Below, in pieces: positions 12,646 to 27,600 of a stretch of DNA of 64,000 nt. The DNA is taken from contig NC_054882.1 of NCBI RefSeq assembly GCF_018320785.1, positions 24,122,719 to 24,186,718 on the forward strand, written 5' to 3'. The translations under genes were made by a program, and so were the position numbers. Positions within the stretch are counted from its first letter, which is position 1. The number at the start of each line of letters is the position of its first letter. The DNA comes from Cheilinus undulatus. Its lineage: Eukaryota; Chordata; Actinopteri; Labriformes; Labridae. The notes beneath the pieces are model-generated. The model had not been told where the DNA came from, ran no database searches, and saw only the letters and a program-made list of their open reading frames with translations.

Positions 12646-15600
12646 TTAAAGTGCAGATTTTTTATAAGGGTAGTCAGGCTTGCTAGGTGACCGACGGTCT
12701 CTGGTGATCTCCTCACTGACACTGTTCCTGTGAGCCTGCTGCAGGCCTGATGATTCTCCAGATACAACCATGTCCTCTGGGGCATCTCTCGGCCCTGTGT
12801 GCCTCTCCTCATAGCTGTCAATGTTCCCGCTGGGAGACCGCAAGTGGCCTAAACCATGAGTTAGGTCCGTTTCATTAGATCGCCCCCTAGGGATGAGTCC
12901 CATTCGAGGCTGGGCTCCAGATGGGCTGGTGAGAACTCCATCATGCCTCTGAGAGGTCATACTGAGGACGTCCAGACGTAGTGGGTCTGCAGCAGTCCTT
13001 CCCTGTTGATGTCCCTGGGACTGAGAGTCAGACATGTACGGGGGTGGGTAAGCACTAGAGGGGGTGCAGCTGTGGCTATAGAGGTCTGGTCCAGTAAAGG
13101 AGGGCATAGGGTGAGAGGAGGTTGGGGTTGCGGGGCGACAGGAGAAGTCGTACAGGTCGGGGAACTCAGCCTGAGCCTCCAGCTTGGGTTCGGGTGCGTG
13201 TCTCTTGCAGGAGTGGCTGTGTCCAGAGCCGTGGCTGTGGCGGGCAGAGGGGCAGGGCACATGGGGCAGATGGTGGCCTGAGGGGCCCATTGGGCTGTGA
13301 GGGCTTTCCCTGTCCATCTCTGCCATGTGCTGCTCCCTCAGGGACATGACTGAGACCCCAAGAGCAATGTCAGGCATGAACTCCCTCATAACAGGCTCCA
13401 TGGTCATCTGCATCAGAAAAAAGATACATGTGATGTTACTGTTACTTGCAACGAGCTTGTCATGATCCCAGCCACAAACCATGCAGCCGCTTTCGAATAA
13501 ACAAAAACAAAGCACAAGGAAGTGACACACACACACTCACCGCTTGCCTGTCTGAAAGCAAAGTTCGGCCCATAGCCTGCGGGTTGGTGCAGTCTGGGGG
13601 CTGAGGCCGGGGCACAGAGGAGTAGTCTGAGCTGCCATGCTTGGAGGCTGCATGGCGCTGAATCAAGGTGCGGTTGCAAGGGTAGGAGAAGGAGCGGGTG
13701 GGGGTGGGCATGGGCACACGAGGTCGCCATGCACCCTTGAGTTGAGCGTGGCTGGGTGTGGCAGGGGGGTGGTAGGGGGGAGGTGGGGGAGGGAGGGGAG
13801 GGTGGAAGCCTGCTACTCCTTCCAGCTCTGTGAACATGCTATCCATGGCTGGGCTGCTGTTTACCCGACACCGACCCACCTGGCGCAGAGCCAGAATTGG
13901 ACTCTCGTCTCCAAACCGTTCATCAGGGAAAAACTTGTATGGGTTCTGAAAAACAACACGAAACAAAACAGGAGCTGAAAAATATATGTTCATTGTGGTA
14001 CTGACAAAGCAAATACCATTCTGAATTTTGTTTTGTTTTTATTTTTAAAGCCACATTTATCTGTGTCTCCTGCATAACTGAGGTCTACCGATCCCTGTTA
14101 GCATCCCAGCCTTAGTCATCTCCCACTGTAACATCTGGGGACAAACTCTCTGCTTTCTACTAACCTGCAGGAGCTCTGTGGCTCCGTCTGCCAGACCAAA
14201 CTCCCTCAGCACCCGCAGCTGCAGCTCATAGCTGACAGTGGCTCCTTCACCACAGTTAAGGGCGTAAGCTCTCTGGACCTGCTCTGAGTGTCTCAGTTCC
14301 TGCAGTCTGCGAATCATTTCCTTCACCACGGGCAGCTGAGGCACTGTGCAGACAAGATGATGAGAATTCATTGACTGAAAAGTTTTACCAAATCAAATGC
14401 AGTGAGCCAACAGCTTCTTTTATCAGAAGTTATCTTACCTGGAATTTCATTTGCTACAACTGATGGAGCTGTGTTTACAGTGCTTGCCATTTGCTGGTGG
14501 CTGATCATGTGACAGCACTGAGGCACCGCGTTGTTCACCATGTAGAGTGTGTCTGGGACGTTTGACATACGCACTAACCGTAAGCGCACCAGGTCTGTTT
14601 GCTCCACCATCATTTCATCAAGCACAGACTAAGGAGGGGGAGAGGAGAGAGGGAATGTTAGATCAGAACTGCAAAATAAAACCCTCCATGCAACTCAAGG
14701 ACACCAATAGGCTTTGCAAATTAGTACCACTTGATTGACACTTCATCTAATAATGATTCTCTCGGTGTGAGGATATGTTCATAAATATTCATGGCCATGA
14801 GAAGGCCTGCAACTTATTAGGAGAGGTGTGCAAATGGGCATAAATTAAATTTCAGTCAAGATGATGGAAGTAACTACTAAAAATGGTGAGTATGCCTCAC
14901 ATCAGCTATTGCACTTCTTAGATATGAACAAGTCCACAAATTTTCCACAAGGCTCTAAAAAGATTAGCCTGTCATTCAAATGAGCTAAATTAAACATATA
15001 TTTTAGTCTAATTAACATATCATTGTATTTGTATTTCCTTCAATTTTTAGGCATTACCAATGAGATCAGCCCCTACTGCTTATACTTCAGCCAGCAAAAA
15101 AGAAGCAATTTATATATTTTAGCTCTGTATTGCTGGGGTTTCCATTTTGTTTATAACTGGGTTTGACACACTATTTTGCTGTGTGCTGATTGGTGAGAGA
15201 TAGGAAATATGTATTTTCTTTTAAATCTCAGGCAAGGAAAACTACACTCTCCAAGAGCCTGAAGTGGAAAGTTGACACAAAAAACCCAGCAGATTTAATT
15301 AGGACTTGAATGATGTAAGTGTGTTTATCATGCATTGTATTTTTTAATCATGGCTGACAAGTGGATTAATGTAAAATGTGTCATGTGTAAATCATTCCTA
15401 ATAAAAATAGTTTTAATATAGATTATTTTTAGGGTTTATTTAATAGCTGTTGGGATATAAAGACAAAAAATGCCCTAAAAACCATATGTTTCTGAACCAG
15501 TGGTCTCCTGAGAGCTGGATGGGAGGTTTTGAAGGGCCTGATTTGGCCCCTGGGCTGCCAGTTGATGATCTTTGCTCCATCAATCAAAAGTCCACGGGCT

Positions 15601-18600
15601 TTACCTTAGCCTCCTCCACGTAAGGAGAGAAGAGACGGGGACGCACGTAGATTCCAGCATTCTTCTGCCGTAACCAGGCATTAGCTTTTCCTCCCTCAGC
15701 TGTGGGCAGCATGTCAGAGGGTGGGGTGCTTATCAAACCCCTTTTAAGCTGTGGTAGAAGTTCATAATGGTAATCAATACTTAGTTTTTGAAGATCACAG
15801 CTGGGCATACACAAAGAACAAGGAGTACTGACCGCGTCAGAGAGGACGTCACTGTTTGGAGGTAAGATGTGCTCAGTTCGGATAAAGGGGAGGAGGGGAG
15901 ACAGGATCTCTTTTAATTCTTCCACATCCAGGTCTCTCCTTTTCACTCCCCTCTTGTTTACGCTGTGGGCTGTGCCACTCAACAGGTTGGGCTCTGGTTA
16001 AATGAGGACAAAAACAGCCATTAGCAGACTATTAATATCATGCATATTTCCATGACAACTTATGATAGCATGATTATTCTTATAATGCAACCCTACTGGC
16101 TATTTTTCATACTTTTCCTGAGTTCTATTGAATAAATTAAAGATAAATATTTTGTTGCCTGCAGCTTGGTTTAGTCTAGCAACACTATGACTAATAATCT
16201 TGACCTTCAAGACCATTGCTTATGAGGTCAAAACACACAATGACATGGCCAATCACAATGAGGTCATTTCCTGCTGGAATGGGCAAAGTTTAACTCCGCT
16301 CTGCCATGCTTTTAGGTGTATTTAGAGGCTGTGGATACGCGGGTAATTTCCTCAGGGCCATTAGGGGGGCTGCTCAAAGGGTAATTATAGAGTGTATTAT
16401 CTTACCCCTGTCTGCCATCCTCTTAATAAGCTGCTGCTCGCCCCACTTAACAACATACTTGAGGATGTCCTGCTCGCTCGCCTGCAAATGAGATCAGGGC
16501 AGAAAGAGAAAGACACATATAAAGGTTTGTGAGAAAGACATGCTTTTTCTAGAGCAAAACAAGGACAGTGTTAAGGCTAGGGTGAAAGTGTTTTCAGGAT
16601 GTGCAACGATAAGGCCTGATTTGTTTGTGTAGTTAAATTACAGCACAGCACCTCAACCATGTGCAGCATCGCCTGAGTACCCTGGCGATACAGATGACAG
16701 CTCAGCTTTGATTAGGTAGTTGGTTTGAAGGCATGTCACTTTAGGGAATGATGTTACTCAACCCTGGAGACCCTGAGTGTTGCTGGTGTGTATGCGTGAA
16801 GTGGGGGATTCAGTCAACGGTGTGCTAATGCATCTGTGTATATGTGCCAACTGCATTTTCACCAAGAAATCTCTGTGAGAAAGTCAGGCAGTCATTACTG
16901 AAACTTCAACTGGTAAATGGATTTTTTCAGAGTCAGATGTCATTCCTGGTGACAACAGATTGACGAGTGATTCCTCACCTGCAGATAGTCAGACTGGATT
17001 GCGCTGAGGAGGTGCTCCTTGCTGAGCTCGTAGAGAACATTTGAGGTGACAACCTGACTGAACTCCTCGCAGAGGAAGTGCATGGCCTGCCTATGGACCC
17101 ACTTGGAGCCGTACGGTTGGGAGCTCCACTTCAGGATGGGGACGAGTGAGTCCAGAGACAAACTTTCCACAATTATGTCCTCACAACCTGTGGGAATGAG
17201 ATGTCTAATTTACTCTTTAAAGTCCTTTTATGGGCACAAATGTTTCTTGCTCCAAAACAAGCACAGATTTTCAAGTAAGCAGTAAAATTCTTTACAAAAG
17301 CTAAAGGAAATATTATTGAAATGAACTAAACTGAGTGAACATGAGAGGTAACCGTCGACTCTGCCAGACCATCAGTGGTTTTGACTCGTATTCACTGACC
17401 CAGGGAGTCTACCTCTCGTAGCCCCCACATCCTCCTCGCTGCATTTCTTAAATCAGAGCACATACCAGAACAGCAGGCAGTGGTTTAACTCTGTAACACA
17501 CCAACCCACAGAAATGCCTTTGATACCTTGATGTGTTTCAGTCTCAAGCTGCCTCCTCTTAACCGTGATGTGTAAACACAGCAGCCAGAGGAAATGTGCT
17601 GCTGGTGCATAAGCACACACACATTTTCCAAATGTGTACACACTTGAGAGCACAATTCATAAATACATTGAAAAAATTTTTGGAGGGCTTGGGAATGGAT
17701 GTTCATGCTGCTTTCATTATCTTTTTCAGAAATTTGAAGTTTTGAAAACTCAGCAGACTCTAGCCCTTAAAGTCCCTTGAAAGTAATTTAAAAAATCTGT
17801 ATTTTAGGTTTGTTGTATGACAGGCTACTGTGTTATGAACAACCAGGCAAAATTTCAGTCATGAAAAACATCTCTTAGTCAATACAATTAAGCTTTAAAA
17901 TCATGAAAAGTGAGACAATAACATGTGCTCCAGGATGGTCTGGGTGTGCCAGTTAAATGAGCTGAAGCCACGCCCACGCACAAAAAATATGATGCCCTCA
18001 AATTCAAAAGAAAATGCTTCTTATCAGAGCTCAGCTGCCTGGCTCTGTGCCAGAGCAGACACTGAAGTTAAGGATTTATTTACCATTTTCTGGTAGAAAT
18101 GTTGTGATGCCTTTAATGGCAAGAGGCCACCATGGCTGATAGATGTGGGAAATTTACCTCACATGAAGAAAAAAGCATGTAGCTGGCTGGAGGGATGCAT
18201 AGATGACGATACCAGTCTCAGGTAGTGGTACTGATACCAAGTCTAAGTACTTATACTCATGATACTGTACTCGGTATCATGATGTTAGCCTCTCATTATG
18301 AGGTTATGTAGTTAAATTTGGAGCCTTGTCCACAATTTGATGTTATCTAACCAAAATGAGGATGAAAAAATTAGAAAAGAATGAGAACCATGTACTGATA
18401 AATTTCCAGAACACTGATAAACATATCATGAACTTTCAAAGTAGTTTTAAGAACAGTTATGGTTCTATAAAGTACTCATATTTGTACTCTGTGTTGGTTG
18501 AGTACTAAAATGTAAGTACTTGTACTCATACTTGGTCTGGGAAAATGTGGTATTGGTGCATCCCTAGCTGTCTATCAACATTCAGTGAAGGTAACAACTA

Positions 18601-21600
18601 GACTGTATTGTGATGAACTATTTGGTGACTTTTTGTCATTGTAGCATTACGGGGGCTGGATGAGTCCCCATCAAGACCATGAGCTCCTATATTTACCCTG
18701 CTCAAAAAAAACCAGGCCAGGAAAGAGGTGAACTACTTTCTTATAATGTAAATTTCAAAATTCAATCACGCACAGATCTCAGTGTTTTCACATGTTTACA
18801 GCATTCTTATTCCAACATTTCTATTGTGTTATGACACAAAGTTTGGATTTCATTTTACAGGGACTTGAAAAGCACACACGCTTAATCTAAGATCTATCCA
18901 TTGAGTAGAATTAAACCCTCTAATATTCACCCAAACTAACATTTAACTGGCTGGATCAAGCTATCTACCCCAAAGCCAACCACGTTAATGCAGCCTTGGC
19001 TCCTATCTTTATCTTCTCTCTAATCAATAACATTTAATACAAAACGGACATTCATGGAGATAAAGCCAGACTGACTGACGTCCAGTGAGAGTAGCTCTAA
19101 ACTGAAACACAAGCCTGCTAACTTCCTCATTCCAGGACGTCCTGTCCATCAGCTCCTAAGCAGGGCCAGTAGCAACACTCCTCTGGGAGAGTCTTATCTT
19201 AAAACTCAAGATCTAAGCTTCCTCTCCACCCCTAAACCACAGCTTTGAGTGTCCTCTTTGGGACACTGGATGCCAGACTTAAGAGGGATGGCTTTTGAAT
19301 CTGCAGCTTCAAATTCATCCAACTCACTCACTCTGAAGAAGAAGATATGCACACATTTAGAGTCGATGCATGAACACTTATATACATATCTTTCTCACAG
19401 TTGTGATGCACTTTCTCTTCAAGGAATCTTAAACTGCAAGAAGCAGAAATGAGAGACAGACACCTACAGCATTTTGAATCAAGGGCGGGAATCCTGCATG
19501 GTTAAGAAGACAGCTGAAGTTGAAATACTGACCCAGGCACTTTGCCTTTTTTTATCTGACAAAAACAGACTGAATGAGGGAATGGATTCCTAGCATGTGT
19601 GGGACCGGCTTACACCAAGGGTCCCTGCACTGCCTATCTTCTTAGAAAGTGCTTTGGCTCCCATCACCTCTGCATCTTTGCCCTCTCTTTAAAAGCAGAC
19701 GTAGAGGCATGCATGCACAAAGGCAGACAAGTCCCCACTTGGGACCAGTGGCACAGGGAGGCAAACAGCTCTGCTCTGTGTTAGCCCATTAGAATTCACA
19801 GCGACAGCCAGGCTTTTTAAACGCGGCACTTTTATTATGAGCTAGAGATTAGAATCAGCATTATATCTAATACTAACCCCCCTCCCCTTCTCTCCACGGG
19901 TGGTACATCACATTTACTGAAGCTTAGCCGACTGACAAGAATATCAACACAGCAGTGGGAGCAGCCACCGCCAGCTCTACGTTAAGACCAACTTTGCACG
20001 GCATATGCATTTTGTCCTGCTGTTATTATTTGGATCCCAGTTGTTTATGAAGCACGCAGTATCCAGAACCACTTAAAACATCAACTGCACTCGATAACTT
20101 GTAAACAAGGCAGTGGATAAATTATGTCCAATGATCACTCAAGGACCTCAGTCAACACACTGCAAACACAAACTTTAGCACTGGTCAGTCAGCCAGCATG
20201 GAGGGAGAGGAGGTAGTACAGAGCACACACTAAAACCACACCAGCTGGCTATCATCTCTGCGGTGCACTTGAAAAATTAATAAGGCTTTTAATATTGGCT
20301 GCTATTTGAGAGAGATGGAGTCATAAAGGGATACACATCTTGAGATTTGAGGAGACGGAATGACAAGAGAGCTCAAATCCTCCACAAAAGCCTCTATGGA
20401 CAAAACTTTTAGAGCACAAGGGAGGGGGGCAGCATGACAGATGAGGGGGTGATCTCCTATGAAACCCCTTAACATAAGCCCCTTAGCTGCCTCCTGAAGA
20501 GACATGGCAGATACTGAAATCTCCTCTGATTCAAATTTCTAAGTTCATAATCAAACTATGCTGAATGATTTGGCACGTTTGAGAGAGGGGAATTTTTCAT
20601 TTGTTTATAGATCACCAACAGACGCTAACATAAAGCTGCAAAATAGAAACTTAGATAAAATTACATCAGACCAATCTTAACCATCCTGCCACATTCCACA
20701 ATGAGGTTTCATGGGAACTGATTAGAGCTGTGCAGCACAGTGGGAGAGGGAGGAGAGGGGATAAAAATACCCTCCAGTGGGGGCTTGTCGAGTGGGGGGG
20801 GGGGGGGGGGGGATGACACTATTTGCCTGCTCGTCGGCTTAAGCTGCCAGAGTGACCCTGAGAGTGACACTAGAGTCGGAGGGTGAGAGGTGGTGTCTAC
20901 CAGCTGTGTGTGGTGGTAGTGTATGCTGCTATTCAGATCACTGCATGTCTAAATACTGCGATTGATTCTTTGGCCATAGGTCAATATGGTTTGAACACAT
21001 TGGGGTACACTTTGTTTACATTTCCATCTTAAATATTAACGGCCTTATATAGTGCAGTAATGTGCAAAAATAAAAAAAATTCCTGCACAGTAATATATGC
21101 ACAAAATTCGAAGAGAGCAAGAAGACATATTTATTTTATACAGGATCCCCTTTATATGTTAGAAGGTGTATTTCTTATGTAATTCCTTTTTTTTGTCAAT
21201 TTTCTGCCCTTTATCTTTTATGCACAGTATCTACCTTTAGTAGTTAACTAGAACTTTTCCTGTTGATAAAGACTGTAGTAAGGGCTGGCTCGGGCCTAGA
21301 CCAGCCTCTTCTGCTGCTATAGGCTTAGACTGCCAGTAGGTCCAGGCACACTGAGCTTCTCTCTCCATCTATAAATGCATTCATACCATATTATTGCATA
21401 CAATGCCTATTAAAAGCATTCATCCCCTTGGATTTTTTACCATATAAAACAACAAAAGGGTAATAAGAATGTCCTTTAGGGTTTTTCTTTATTTTGCTGC
21501 ATTTATTTTACCCTCTACCTTTACTAGCATGGCTGGCCACCGAGAAGCATCTCCACAGCTTGATGCTGCCACCACTGTGCTTCAATGTGGAGATTTTTTG

Positions 21601-24600
21601 TATCCATTCCCTGACTTATACTTTTTAATAACCTTTCTGAGTTGCTTGGAGTGGTCTTTTGTTTACATGATGTAATGGTAGCCAGGAATACCAATTAACC
21701 AGGGCTTGGACCTTCCAGACACAAGTGTCTTTGTACTACAATCACTTGAGATGCTTTCACTGCACTCAGGTAAGTTTTTTACCATTTCACTAATTGTGAG
21801 ACTACAAGCACCAGCCTAGTTTAGTCAATGAAAACTGTTTGTGAAAAATATTTAGTGTAGTTTTAGTCAGCAGAAAGTTAGTGATTACATTTTTAACCTT
21901 ACTTTTAGTCAAGGCATTTATTCTCTTTTCCTGAACCTGGTGCCAAATCATACTTGTGTGTTTTCTGCACTCTGCATAAACCTGGATCCATGCTGTAAAC
22001 AGCTGAGAGGCAGAGGAGCTGCAGATGGATTGTTTTTGATGTATTTACCCACAGTTGAGAAAAAATACTAAATCAGATTTCAGTGTCTTTGACAAAAAAT
22101 AAACTTACTGTTCCTCAGAATATTTGACATCAACAAACTATTTTCAGCTAGTCTTGTTTTTCTAATGAAAAAAGATAGTCAATGAACAAGTCTAGTCAAG
22201 AGTTTTAGTTGACAAAATAAACACTGGAATCAATGTTGGACCTTTAAAAATATATCAAAGAGTACAGTCTAGACCTGCTCTCTTTGTGAAATGTCTTGAG
22301 ATGACTTTGGTTATGAATTGGCACTATACAAATAAAGATTCATTGCTTGATATTGCTCTTATATTTCTTATGCATAATATTTTGTGAAGCTGATTCTCGA
22401 GACAACGCAAAAAAATCAAATGTATCAGTTCTGTACCTGTACAAATGGCAAAAACATCTATTCAACTAAATTTGTGTCAGTACTGCAGTGAAATAATTCA
22501 GCCCTAATATGTGTTTGATGATTGATCTTTACAAACCCAGCTTTATAAATCAGTGTTTTAGTAGTGCATATGCAGAGGCTAAATGTATGGTTTTTTGCAG
22601 CAGCTTCACTGTAAAAGACTTTCGGCAGCAGAGAAACAGGTGATGTAAGGCACAAAGAGGAGAGATGTCCCAGGAGGGTTTTAACTGTACTGCTAACTTT
22701 AACAGATTCACTGGAGTTTTGGAGTCAAAATGAGAGCATTCTGAATGTGATGAATATTGTTTTGACTGTGTTTTAAGTTGAAAATGATAACAACAGGTTT
22801 GTGTTGCTCCATTGCAGAGGCTGTGAAATTGTGGGTTGTTTGTATCATCAATCTTACATTAGACAGTCTAATTCCTGTCATCATGGCTCTATGAAACACA
22901 AGATGGTAATAGGATACGCTTACAGTGTTGAGTCATTCACCCTTTCTGGATCCACACAGTCACGAAAAGTAGGCCAAAAGACAAACTTTTCTTCTGCATT
23001 TTAAACAGACTGCTTTAAATGATGCACATTGCAAAGGTCATCCTGATTGGAGAGGAGCTTTGTTCAGGAGTTCTGGAAACTAGACAGAGTACAGACACAC
23101 CACTCTGGAGGAGGTGAGGGTGACAAAGTGACTGACATGATCATACTGTGACTGTAATGTTTGGCATGTTACTGGGGGTCATTCTCCAACATTAGCAAGG
23201 GAATAAAGATAGACCAGTAAGGAAGTAGACGAGCAGTGCTGAGTTGTAAACAGATGTTCTGCATGTATCAGACAGTAAGCCGTCTGCTCCTGAAGACAGA
23301 CAAACCATCCAGCCTGTATGAGTCTGTGAATGGCAGCTGGAGCACTTACACTGTTCAGAGTCAATCTGTTTTATGCTAGCCTCTTTTTTACCATATAGCG
23401 ACATATGCATATTCTACTTAAAAGGGAAGATAGGAATATTTATGTAGGAATATATTAATGCTTGAGAAACATTATATAAATGAACAGAGAAGGAGAGATG
23501 AATGCAGGCTTGGGTCTGGTGAGGCATAAATTAATTGAAAAGTCAGTCCAGTTACAAGAAAATTAACAATCATATTATTGAATCCTTTGAACATGTCATG
23601 ACAGCCCAGAGTGACAAATTAACTTTTAAATTCATTGTAAAGGCAATTAAAATATGTAACAGCTGTTATATAGGTTTTGAACAATCTGTTCAAGCAGAGA
23701 GTTTTGTCCCTGGAATCACAATTGAGAAATAAAACTTTGCTTAATTTTTTGGCAGAGTTCTGAATACCAAAATTCCAAAATCCCTGTATCTAACAATTTC
23801 TGACCTAAATTTATGTTTTAATATAATAGATTAAGTCAATCAATCAGATAATTGTCATTTTTAGAAAGGAAATAAGAAATTGTCACATTTACAATCAAAG
23901 GTCAGTCTGACGTATGCTTTTGCAACTTTTTTCTTCTAAATTGCTAAGCCACACACAAATCTAGCCTTTATTGTGTTGCTTTGGCATCTATGTGCCTTAT
24001 AAACACAAGCATTTTTTCCTACCTTGAGCCAACATGCTGAACTCCAAGAACAGAGCGATGTGGTAGAGTTCCATGGCCTCCTCTGTCCGTGTGCTAGCTC
24101 CACGACCCCCAGACACCAGGGCTTGGACTTCACCGAGACTGCCTGCTGATGGGCTTCCCCGTAAGACAAGCCCGAGCTCCACCACATCTGTGTACATGCA
24201 GTGGAGAATAACCTGCACATATTTTCGTGGGATGATAGACTCATCCAAAACTATGCGGGTGGGTGTCTGCAATGTGCGCTCGGTCATTTCTTCTCCTGTC
24301 CGGATGCGCCTCTGCAAAAGGTTCCTAAAGAAAGGTGAACGAGCTGAGAGGATAGCTTTATGAGCCCTGAGGTCCTCGTCTGGGGTGCCTGGGACTCCAC
24401 TGCCTCCGGAGCTCCCTGTGGGTGCTGCAGCCACAGCTCCACGCTCATTACAGCTCTCTATCATCTCAGAGTCTGAGGAGAAGCTGAGCAGAGCGTCATA
24501 ATAACACATGAAGTCAAACAAGCTCTTCATATCAGCCTCCAGTGAGTTGGGTGTACCAAACTCCTCACTCAGCTGCACCAGTACATCCACATTTTGTAGC

Positions 24601-27600
24601 CTGCTATCCTCAGCGCCGCCTACCCCAAACTCCCCCGTGTACAGGTAGTGAAGTAGGGCAGAGAACATGGGTACATCAATACCTGCTGTCTCGATGTCCA
24701 TGAGAACCTCAGCTCCAAAGCCAGGTGATGAGGACAGAAGAGTCTTGAAAAAGGGGCAGCGGGCTGCCAGGATGGCCCGGTGAGCTGGGAAGCAGGTACC
24801 TTGGAAGATGAGGTCCACATCTGTACAGTACTTGTGCTGGTACAGCGCAGCCAGATCCCGTGCCAAGCTGGGTGCCTCGGCACGTGCCAGGCTGGCCTGG
24901 AAGCTCAGTTCCTTGAGGGCCGCTGTGCCCTCATATTCCTCCACAAGGGCATTTGTGTCTCGTACGTCCCACCCAGATAAAAGCTCCCGCATCTGCCGCG
25001 CATGATCTGCTGAGCGGCTGGACTTCCTTCTTTTGATGAATCTTCGCTTGAGGGTCGCCAGTCCAAGGCTCTTCTTCTTCCTGTCTGTGGGTCGCTCATG
25101 GCCGTGCTCCAGGCTGTACAGCTTAGACTCCCAGCCATATCCCTGCTGAGAGTAGGATGATGTCCCTGCAACCAACACACAATATAGTTTAGCTTTATTA
25201 GAAGTGCAGTTTGTTTTTAATAAAAATATACAAAATATGAACTACACAGAAACTCTTCTAATACACAGGGATTTCAAGGAGGAAATAATGATCAAGGCCA
25301 ATTAAAGTCATATAACTTGATATCATATTATCTTTTAATTACTGTTGAAGCATCTTGAAGCTTGTTTTCACCATGAGATATTTATTTTACAAATGTCTCA
25401 CGTCATTAAATCACCATCAACATTTTTCCTGAACAATGTGTTCTCTTAGACTTGGGCCTGCAATATACAGAGATTCTGCAAACTGCTGCTAAAAGAGCAT
25501 GCCTCATACCCATAAAGGTCTGCCCTATTTTGCCATCTCTCCATTTTACACAGACATTGATTTCTTCATTCAAAGCTGAGTTAATGGTGAAACAACAGTC
25601 ATGCCCCATTCCATTATCAGTATGCCAAACAATGACTATGAAAAGTATTCCCCTCTTGGATGTTTTACCCTTTTATTGATTTTATAAAACAATGGTCAAT
25701 ATGATTTGGCTTTTTTTGACAAAAATATTTACAAAAAACCTCTTTGATGTCAAAGTGAAAACAGAATTAAACTTGTATAAAATAAAAATATGTAATGTAA
25801 AATAAGTGGCTGGATAAATATTCACCCCTCTTCAAGTCAGTATTTAGTAGATGCACCTTTGACTGCAGTCACAGCACTGGGTCTGTGTGGATAGGTCTCA
25901 GTCAGGCTTACACATCTGGACACTGCAGTTTTACTCTATTCTTCTTTGCAAAGCTCTGCCAGGTTGCACAGTTAGGGATCAGGTGTGAACAGCCCTTTGT
26001 AAGTCCAACCCCAAATTCTCTATTGGATTGAGGTCTGGGTTTCCAGAAGCATCCCCACAGCATGATGCTGCCACCACTGTGCTTCACAGTGGGGATGGTG
26101 TGTTTGTGTCCCATATTCCCTGAACTCTGGAGGATGTTCAGTGCCTTGGAATTTTTATTATCCATTCCCTTACTTTTACTCTCTAATAAACTTTCTCTGA
26201 GTTGCTTGAAGTGTTCTTTTGTCTTCATGGTGTACTGGTAGCAAGGAATACTGATGAACCAGTGTCTTGACCTTCCAGACAAAGGTGTCTTTATACTGCA
26301 ACCACTCAAGACACATTCACTGTACTCAAGTGATCCCAATTTTACTAATTATGAGACTAATAGCACCAATTGGCTGGACCTCTGTTAAATTAGGTCAGTC
26401 ACTTTACATTGGGTGAATATTTATGCAATCGCTTATTTTATATACCATATTTTTGTTTAATTGACATTATTTTGAAGCAACTGTTTTCACTTGACATACA
26501 GAATTCTTTCGGTTGAAAAAGCCAAATTACACTGACCATGATTGATTTATATAATCAATAAAATGGTAAATCATCAAGGGGTGAACACTTTTTATAGGCA
26601 CTGTATAAAGAACAAATAGTATATCAAGGTCATATTCCTTTCATGCAAAGGTTATGTGAATGGAACTACTTCTTCATAACCCCAAACCAGTTCACTCTTG
26701 ATGGCAGACTGCTAGAAACACAATCTGTCCCTTGCACCCCTGCAGTGTGGCCAGCTCTATCAGGCCAAGCACACACTACCCTGACCCAGCTACCAAAGCA
26801 TTTGGATCCAGTTCAACAGCGGAAAAAAAGAAAGAAGCCCTTCATTTTATTTTGATTTAGAGCAAACTCCATCCCGGACTATAAACTAACATCCAGTCTT
26901 GTACTTCTCAATGAACTTTAGTCCATTCGCATACTTGGGCCCAATCAATTACAGCAAATAGCAGTTATCATTGGCTTGAGAGACAGGACTTGCACGTCAA
27001 AGGAAGCACTGCCAAGGAGATCCTCTCTGCCCGCCCTTCTCTCAGCATCCATCACTGTGACCCAAATAGTAATCATTCTAACACTGAATCATCCGCAGCC
27101 AGAGCCAAGCAACCAAGCAGCAACAGAGAGGAGAGGAAACCTCAGAGGTCTCAAGGAATACAAGGATAATTTGTCTCCTTTAACACAATACCTTAACTTT
27201 TAAGATTAAATCTACAAAAAGCTCAGAGCCAAAGTCATTTTGAAAGTGAAATATAAAGTGATTTTTTACCAAGGGCAGATTTATTTAATCTGATGTCTGA
27301 AGCAGTTCCCCAAACCCTTTAAATGAGGGCTTCATTAAGAAGCATAAACCAGAGATGCCGATGGCCAATAATTTAGGAGTATCGAATTAGATTCAAAACA
27401 CTCCCTATGAGAGAGTTTTATTCTAACAATCATAAACATAGCTTAACTATAAGGATAAAGTCTGACCTCATAAGTTTCCACCCACACACATTAACATAAC
27501 CCATATTTTAGACTGCATGCATGCAGGCGCAAACTAAAAGACAAAAATGCTTACTCTAGCATGGCAAGATTTTCTGAAACGAACATCAACGCTGCTAAAA

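Larger units (their letters stand above)
17188..24022 (-). other. btbd7: BTBD7 long intron between the two-BTB exon and the next coding exon
   Basis: This 6.8-kb intron starts with donor CAAG|GTAGGA and ends at acceptor TCCCACAG. It contains an hAT-like MITE (about 18191-18567), a 19-base G run (20794-20812), a short Tc1 relic (21401-21813), a further MITE-like stretch (about 21814-22230) and a retroposon tail near 22270-22350. The rest is unique AT-rich sequence without coding signal. Confidence 0.85.

Noticed and set aside
13006-13349. Plus-strand ORFs of 75-91 codons over the last BTBD7 exon
   Set aside because: They lie antisense to a 254-codon exon confirmed by its conserved C-terminus; their openness follows from GC-rich codons on the other strand.
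12646-13536. Reading BTBD7's last exon as a separate 296-codon gene starting in the intron
   Set aside because: The 5' part of that frame is intron sequence; the exon begins at 13407 after a clear acceptor and joins the upstream exons in phase.
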